Source of the DNA: Melioribacteraceae bacterium
GTDB taxonomy: Bacteria; Bacteroidota; Ignavibacteria; Ignavibacteriales; Melioribacteraceae
NCBI GenBank assembly: GCA_015494845.1
Contig: WGAL01000333.1
Span: 1 to 18,762 of the forward strand
Direction of reading: 5' to 3'
Length of the DNA stretch: 18,762 nucleotides
Part shown: in pieces, positions 14,994 through 18,762 of the stretch
How the letters are laid out: each line of letters begins with the position of its first letter
Position numbering within the stretch: position 1 is the stretch's first letter
Program-made: the position numbers and the translations under genes
The notes under the pieces: generated by a model
Database searches by the model: none
The model's input: only the letters and a program-made list of their open reading frames with translations
What the model was told of the DNA's origin: nothing

Positions 14994-16448
14994 ATGTTGA
15001 ACAGAGTTATTTTTCCTGAGCCGTTTATGACCGCAATCGACGATTTGGGTTGGATGAACGGCTCTTCTCTCGCGGAAACCGGCGGTCCTTGGAGACTTGG
15101 ATTTAAGAGAAAAATGGAACGTTCCGATTATTATCCGTTTGTTGAAATCGGCAAAGAACTCGGAATACGGTTCCAAGGATTATTTGTTCTTGCCGAAATG
15201 GACAGACTGAATATTTTGAGGAATTATCCCACGGCGACGCAAGCCGGAAGGAATTGGGATAATTCGGAAAATATTTCGCCGGAGCAAATAAAAATTATGG
15301 ACTACGTCCGCGAGAACTCCGCTTATCTTGAATTCGGCTTGCACGGAATCGGTCATGAACATTGGGAAAACGGAAAACGAACGCGCGCCGAATGGTACGA
15401 TATGGAAAACGACAAACCGTGGCCCGAATCGGATTTGCACAAACATGTTGAAGGTTACAAAGAAATTTTATCGCAATACGGTTTGGATAAAAAAAACGGA
15501 CATTCGTTCCCCGAAAGTTTTGTGCCGTGCGGTTGGGCTTTATACTGGAACCCGGAAGGCGAATACAGCACGACAAGCGTGTTAAGACAATACGGCGTTA
15601 AATTTGCAAATACTTGGTTCGAAAAAGTTGAAGAATTAAATCCGCCGATTGAATTTGGCGGGGGAATCGACCACGGAGTTTTAGTTCTGAACCGATACAA
15701 TTACGGAAACGATTGGTATGTGGTTGCGAAATTGCCCGAACGTCCGTTTACTGAATTTAAGACAAACGTAATTGAAACGCATTGGAGCAATTGGCTCGCA
15801 ACCGATGATTTTTTGCAAGACGAACTTAACCGCAAATGGATTGATTTTTTCAAGAATATTCAAGCGAGCGGAACGCGCTATTACGCAAAAAACACCGAGC
15901 AGTTTTACTCACAGTGGCTTTATAAAAAGTATGCGAAAATCACGAGGAAAAAATCCGGCGAAATAAGAATTGACAATCGTAAAATGCCCGGGGAAGTTTA
16001 CGAAAACTCCTTGCTCGGTTTGTTGGTTCTGAAAGTAAAACTGAAAAAAGGCGAACACGTTTCGGAAGCAAAGTTGGATAATTCGCAAATTCCTTCGTAT
16101 TATGAAGATTCCGGTTACGGCTTTTTGTTTATTCCGAAGTTGGAAAGAAAAAAATACTCGGTAAAAATAAAAATAGGGAAGCGAATTCCGGATGATATTG
16201 TCGTTAATAACGGAACAAGCAATATTTATTCAATTGAAAAGCATAACAATAATTTGATTGTTGAATTGAGAACTTACGGGACGCAGAAAATAGAGATTAA
16301 AACGAAAAATGTTAAGAAGATAAGTTCGTTGAATAAAAATATCCGGGTTCTAAAAAAACGTTTTGACGCTAAATCGCGCTCGCTTTTCATAACGCTTTCG
16401 GCAAATGATATTCAAGGCGAAACCGGAAAAATTATCATTTATCGTTAA
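14994..16448 (+). CDS. Cytoplasmic polysaccharide-deacetylase-like (NodB/CE4-like) protein with C-terminal beta-domain
   Basis: This 484-residue protein has no signal peptide and starts MLNRVIFPEPFMTAIDDLGW. Asp16/Asp17 in AIDDLGW and His117/His121 in LHGIGHEHW fit the Asp and H-x3-H metal-binding motifs of the NodB/CE4 deacetylase fold, with a segment FVPCGWALYWNP at the position of the substrate strand. Typical catalytic residues cannot be confirmed by eye and the fold could instead be a GH57/deacetylase-superfamily relative. From about residue 310 to 484 is a separate Lys-rich beta-rich domain (VLKVKLKKGEH, YGFLFIPKLERKKYSVKIKI) that I cannot name. The start has TTAGG at 14981-14985, eight bases upstream. 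It lies 18 bases after a T9SS-cargo gene and 43 before the GH36 gene, so it may trim substituted sugars taken up by the locus; that is inference. A periplasmic location is unlikely without a signal. Confidence 0.6.
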   Translation: MLNRVIFPEPFMTAIDDLGWMNGSSLAETGGPWRLGFKRKMERSDYYPFVEIGKELGIRFQGLFVLAEMDRLNILRNYPTATQAGRNWDNSENISPEQIKIMDYVRENSAYLEFGLHGIGHEHWENGKRTRAEWYDMENDKPWPESDLHKHVEGYKEILSQYGLDKKNGHSFPESFVPCGWALYWNPEGEYSTTSVLRQYGVKFANTWFEKVEELNPPIEFGGGIDHGVLVLNRYNYGNDWYVVAKLPERPFTEFKTNVIETHWSNWLATDDFLQDELNRKWIDFFKNIQASGTRYYAKNTEQFYSQWLYKKYAKITRKKSGEIRIDNRKMPGEVYENSLLGLLVLKVKLKKGEHVSEAKLDNSQIPSYYEDSGYGFLFIPKLERKKYSVKIKIGKRIPDDIVVNNGTSNIYSIEKHNNNLIVELRTYGTQKIEIKTKNVKKISSLNKNIRVLKKRFDAKSRSLFITLSANDIQGETGKIIIYR

Positions 16449-16514
16449 ACGCAAATTAACTGCAAAATTCTTAATTAAACGGTTCTTTATTATGATAAAA
16501 CGAAAATTAACCGC
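16445..16514 (+). repeat. Imperfect direct repeat at the start of the GH36 gene
   Basis: TTAAACGCAAATTAACTGC (16445-16463) recurs as TAAAACGAAAATTAACCGC (16496-16514), 16 of 19 bases matching, 51 bases apart and therefore in frame. Read as protein in the frame of the downstream gene it gives VKRKLTAKF then IKRKLTALF. It could be a tandem duplication of the signal-peptide start, or chance in AT-rich sequence. Confidence 0.4.
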
Positions 16515-18546
16515 GCTGTTTTTATTTACTTTCGTTTTTTTTATTGCCTCGTGTTCAAACAATAAAAATGAAATTACGATTACTTCGGGCAAATTAAAAC
16601 TGAAAGTAAACGATAAACTCTACACGCAAGTTTTTTCCGATTATTCGCCGGAGAAAAAAATAACGAATTCTTTTAAGCCGTCGGAATATATTGTTACCGA
16701 TAGCGGAAAAATTACGGATTTCACGCTTGTATCCGAAAACAAGAAAAAAGACAAAGGGAAACGAATTTGGACTATTGAAGGAATTAGTAAAAACAGCGTT
16801 CTTAAAACGCTTGTCGTTACGGTTTACAATGATTTTCCGGATTTCATTTTCACAAAGGTAACTTACACAAATCTTTCAAAGAAAAATATTACCGTTGAGA
16901 AATGGGTGAATAACGATTACGTTATTCCGCAAAAAGACACGTCGGAAATTATTTGGTCTTACCAAGGCGCAACTTACGAAGAACGCCCCGACTGGGTTTT
17001 GCAAGTTAAAAACGGATTTGCCCGTAAAAATTATATGGGAATGAACGCGTCTGATTACGGCGGCGGCGTTCCTATTGTCGATATTTGGAAAAAAGATTTC
17101 GGGTTCGCTATCGGGCACGTTGAGAAAGTTCCTAAATTGGTTTCGCTTCCGGTTGTTCGAAATGAAAAATTAGGCGGAGTAAATGTTAAAATAGAATACG
17201 AGAAGAAAATTCCGCTTTTGCCTCAAAAATCGTTTTCAACTTTTACCACTTTTATTTCCACGCATAAAAAAGATTATTTTCACACTCTTAAAATGTTTGC
17301 CGAATTTATGCGGGAACATCGCGGATTTCATTTCAATAAACCGCCTGCGGACGCTTACGAACCGATTTGGTGCGCTTGGGGTTACGAGCGGGAATTTACC
17401 GTAAATAAAGTTCTCGGAACGTTGCCGGAAGTAAAAAAACTCGGTTACAAATGGGTGGTTCTAGACGACGGTTGGCAAACCGCCGAGGGAGATTGGTTCT
17501 TGAATCCGGAAAAGTTTCCCGGCGGCGAAAAAGATATGAAAAAGTTTGTCGAGAAAATTCATAAAAAAGGATTGAAAGCCAAACTCTGGTGGGCGCCGCT
17601 TGCCGTCGATCCCGGAACCGAATTAATCAAAAAACATCCCGAAATGCTTTTGTTAAATAAAGAGCAAAAGCCCGTGGATATTACTTGGTGGGACAGTTAT
17701 TATCTTTGTCCGGCGTATAACGAGACGCTCGAATACACAAGAAAATTGGTTCGTAAATTTCTTAAAGATTGGAAATTTGACGGTTTGAAAATAGACGGAC
17801 AACATTTGAACGGCGCGCCGCCTTGCTACAATAAAGCGCATCGTCATAAAAGACCGGAAGAATCGACCGAGGCGATGCCGAAATTTTTTCAAACAATTTA
17901 CGACGAGGCAATGAAAATAAATCGCAACGCCGTAATTGAAGTTTGTCCGTGCGGCACCGGATATAACTTTTATATGCTTCCGTACATTAATCAAGTCGTC
18001 GCGTCCGACCCGGTTTCTTCTTGGCAAATCCGCTTAAAAGGGAAAACATTTAAAGCGCTAATTGGTCCCGACGCGCCTTACTACGGCGACCACGTAGAAT
18101 TAAGCGACAACAAAAGCGACTTCGCTTCCACAATCGGCGTTGGCGGAGTTATAGGAACAAAATTTACTTGGCCTGTCGGAGTTTATCGCAATAAAGAAAG
18201 CGGCGACGTCAGTCTTACTAAAGAGAAAGAAAAAGAATGGAAAAAGTGGATTGATATTTACGACAAATATCAATTGCCGAAAGGAAAATATTTGGGCGAA
18301 CTTTACGACATCGGTTTCGATAAACCGGAAACTCACGTAATTGAAAAAGGCGACACTTTGTTTTACGCCTTTTACGCAAAGAATTTTAACGGCGAGGTTG
18401 AATTGAGAGGTTTGGATAAAAACAACGCTTATGCGGTTTACGATTATGTGAATGATAAAAAACTCAAAGATTTGAATAAAGGCGAAAATAAAATTAAAGT
18501 CAATTTTAAGAAGTATTTGCTTGTTAAAGCGGTAAAATTAAAGTAA
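16492..18546 (+). CDS. GH36-type alpha-galactosidase-like lipoprotein (clan GH-D)
   Basis: From ATG 16492 the product is 684 residues and begins with a lipoprotein signal, MIKRKLTALFLFTFVFFIASC (lipobox IASC, lipid Cys21). An in-frame ATG at 16405 would overlap the previous gene by 44 bases and would bury the signal, so it is rejected. A beta-rich N-terminal domain (about 25-270) is followed by a (beta/alpha)8 domain with WCAWGYERE (about 299), WVVLDDGW (Asp325/Asp326), EKFPGGEKDMKKFVEKIH, AKLWWAPLAVDPG, FDGLKIDGQ with Asp435 as the likely nucleophile, and VVASDPVSSW with Asp506 as the likely acid/base. This matches GH36/clan GH-D alpha-galactosidases, which hydrolyse terminal alpha-galactosides by a retaining mechanism. 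A C-terminal beta-domain (about 590-684) ends the protein. Raffinose-synthase-like GH36 or alpha-N-acetylgalactosaminidase are alternatives. It is anchored in the outer or inner membrane, likely at the cell surface or periplasm. It is the last gene of the + strand run and meets a - strand gene tail to tail. Confidence 0.8.
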   Translation: MIKRKLTALFLFTFVFFIASCSNNKNEITITSGKLKLKVNDKLYTQVFSDYSPEKKITNSFKPSEYIVTDSGKITDFTLVSENKKKDKGKRIWTIEGISKNSVLKTLVVTVYNDFPDFIFTKVTYTNLSKKNITVEKWVNNDYVIPQKDTSEIIWSYQGATYEERPDWVLQVKNGFARKNYMGMNASDYGGGVPIVDIWKKDFGFAIGHVEKVPKLVSLPVVRNEKLGGVNVKIEYEKKIPLLPQKSFSTFTTFISTHKKDYFHTLKMFAEFMREHRGFHFNKPPADAYEPIWCAWGYEREFTVNKVLGTLPEVKKLGYKWVVLDDGWQTAEGDWFLNPEKFPGGEKDMKKFVEKIHKKGLKAKLWWAPLAVDPGTELIKKHPEMLLLNKEQKPVDITWWDSYYLCPAYNETLEYTRKLVRKFLKDWKFDGLKIDGQHLNGAPPCYNKAHRHKRPEESTEAMPKFFQTIYDEAMKINRNAVIEVCPCGTGYNFYMLPYINQVVASDPVSSWQIRLKGKTFKALIGPDAPYYGDHVELSDNKSDFASTIGVGGVIGTKFTWPVGVYRNKESGDVSLTKEKEKEWKKWIDIYDKYQLPKGKYLGELYDIGFDKPETHVIEKGDTLFYAFYAKNFNGEVELRGLDKNNAYAVYDYVNDKKLKDLNKGENKIKVNFKKYLLVKAVKLK

Positions 18547-18550
18547 ATGT

Positions 18551-18762
18551 TTATTTTTCAATTGTTTTGAAAATTACCGCTTCGTAAGGATTTAATTCCG
18601 TTGAATAATTTTCGCCTTCGCCGTTCGCGGAAAATATTTTTTTTGAAGCGTTAATTTGTTTTTTTAATGAAGACGGTAAAGCAATTTCCTTTTCGCCTTT
18701 ATTTACAACAATTAGAAATTTCTCATCTCCGTATTCCCTTGTAAAAGCAAGCACATTAGGAC
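18551..18762 (-). CDS. C-terminal fragment of a GH13 alpha-amylase-family protein (5' partial, runs off the right edge)
   Basis: On the minus strand the frame is open from the window edge to TAA at 18551-18553. The reading starts PNVLAFTREYGDEKFLIVVN and continues with GEKEIALPS to a TELNPYEAVIFKT end. The N-V-L-A-F-x-R-E-Y-G-D-E-K-x-L-V-V-x-N pattern and the closing PYEAVI are typical of the C-terminal beta-sandwich of GH13 alpha-amylase/alpha-glucosidase-type proteins. The GTG at 18752-18754 is an internal Val, not a start. Only about 70 residues are visible, so neither the specific activity nor the cellular location can be stated. It converges on the GH36 gene, with stop codons four bases apart. 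A GH13 next to GH36 fits a glycan-degrading role, though the opposite strand means a separate transcript. Confidence 0.75.
   Translation of the reverse strand, partial: PNVLAFTREYGDEKFLIVVNKGEKEIALPSSLKKQINASKKIFSANGEGENYSTELNPYEAVIFKTIEK

Noticed and set aside
16405..16491. Upstream ATG giving a 713-residue version of the GH36 protein
   Set aside because: It overlaps the previous gene by 44 bases and hides the perfect lipoprotein signal that starts at 16492.
18553..18574. AT-rich inverted repeat (TTTTCAA / TTGAAAA) at the convergent gene ends
   Set aside because: The stem is only seven mostly A-T pairs and lies inside the GH13 coding end, so it is too weak to call a terminator.
1..18762. 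Search for CRISPR arrays, defence genes, transposases, tRNAs, rRNAs, riboswitches and a SusD homolog
   Set aside because: None seen. Coding sequence fills almost all of the window and the largest gap between genes is 66 bases.

Overview
The window reads as a chromosomal stretch from a Bacteroidota/Ignavibacteriota-type bacterium, most like Ignavibacteria or Melioribacteraceae. Three secreted proteins end in type IX secretion (T9SS) C-terminal sorting domains with YPNPF motifs. There is also a PorV/PorQ-family outer-membrane protein, a TonB-dependent receptor with an N-terminal carboxypeptidase-regulatory-like domain, and lipoproteins with Bacteroidota-style lipoboxes. Base composition is moderate and looks even across the window. 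I saw no rRNA, tRNA, CRISPR array, transposase, integrase or phage gene. The species call is inference only.

Layout. Ten genes lie head-to-tail on the + strand and one partial gene at the right edge is on the - strand. Block I (1-5601) encodes three large T9SS-exported proteins: a parallel beta-helix protein cut by the left edge, a DUF4874/DUF4832 protein with a CBM9-like module, and a protein made of two tandem CBM9-like modules. It closes with a strong Rho-independent terminator at 5569-5601. Block II (5627-18546) has small gaps (2-43 bases) and no visible internal terminator. It encodes a beta-propeller lipoprotein, a TonB-dependent receptor, two large paralogous secreted proteins that flank a PorV/PorQ-family barrel, a cytoplasmic polysaccharide-deacetylase-like protein, and a GH36-type alpha-galactosidase-like lipoprotein. 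The last 9 genes fill the sequence with almost no non-coding DNA. The - strand gene at the right end is the C-terminus of a GH13 alpha-amylase-family protein, converging on the GH36 gene with a 4-base gap.

Working model (inference). The content resembles a polysaccharide-utilisation locus without a SusD. Secreted and surface-attached beta-helix, DUF4832 and CBM9-like proteins would bind or cut a glycan outside the cell. The propeller lipoprotein and TonB receptor would capture and import a product. GH36, the deacetylase-like protein and GH13 would process oligosaccharides. The least described part is the cassette of propeller lipoprotein, TonB receptor, secreted protein A, PorV-like protein and secreted protein B. 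Here a T9SS shuttle-type barrel sits between two homologous putative T9SS cargo proteins, directly behind a TonB receptor.
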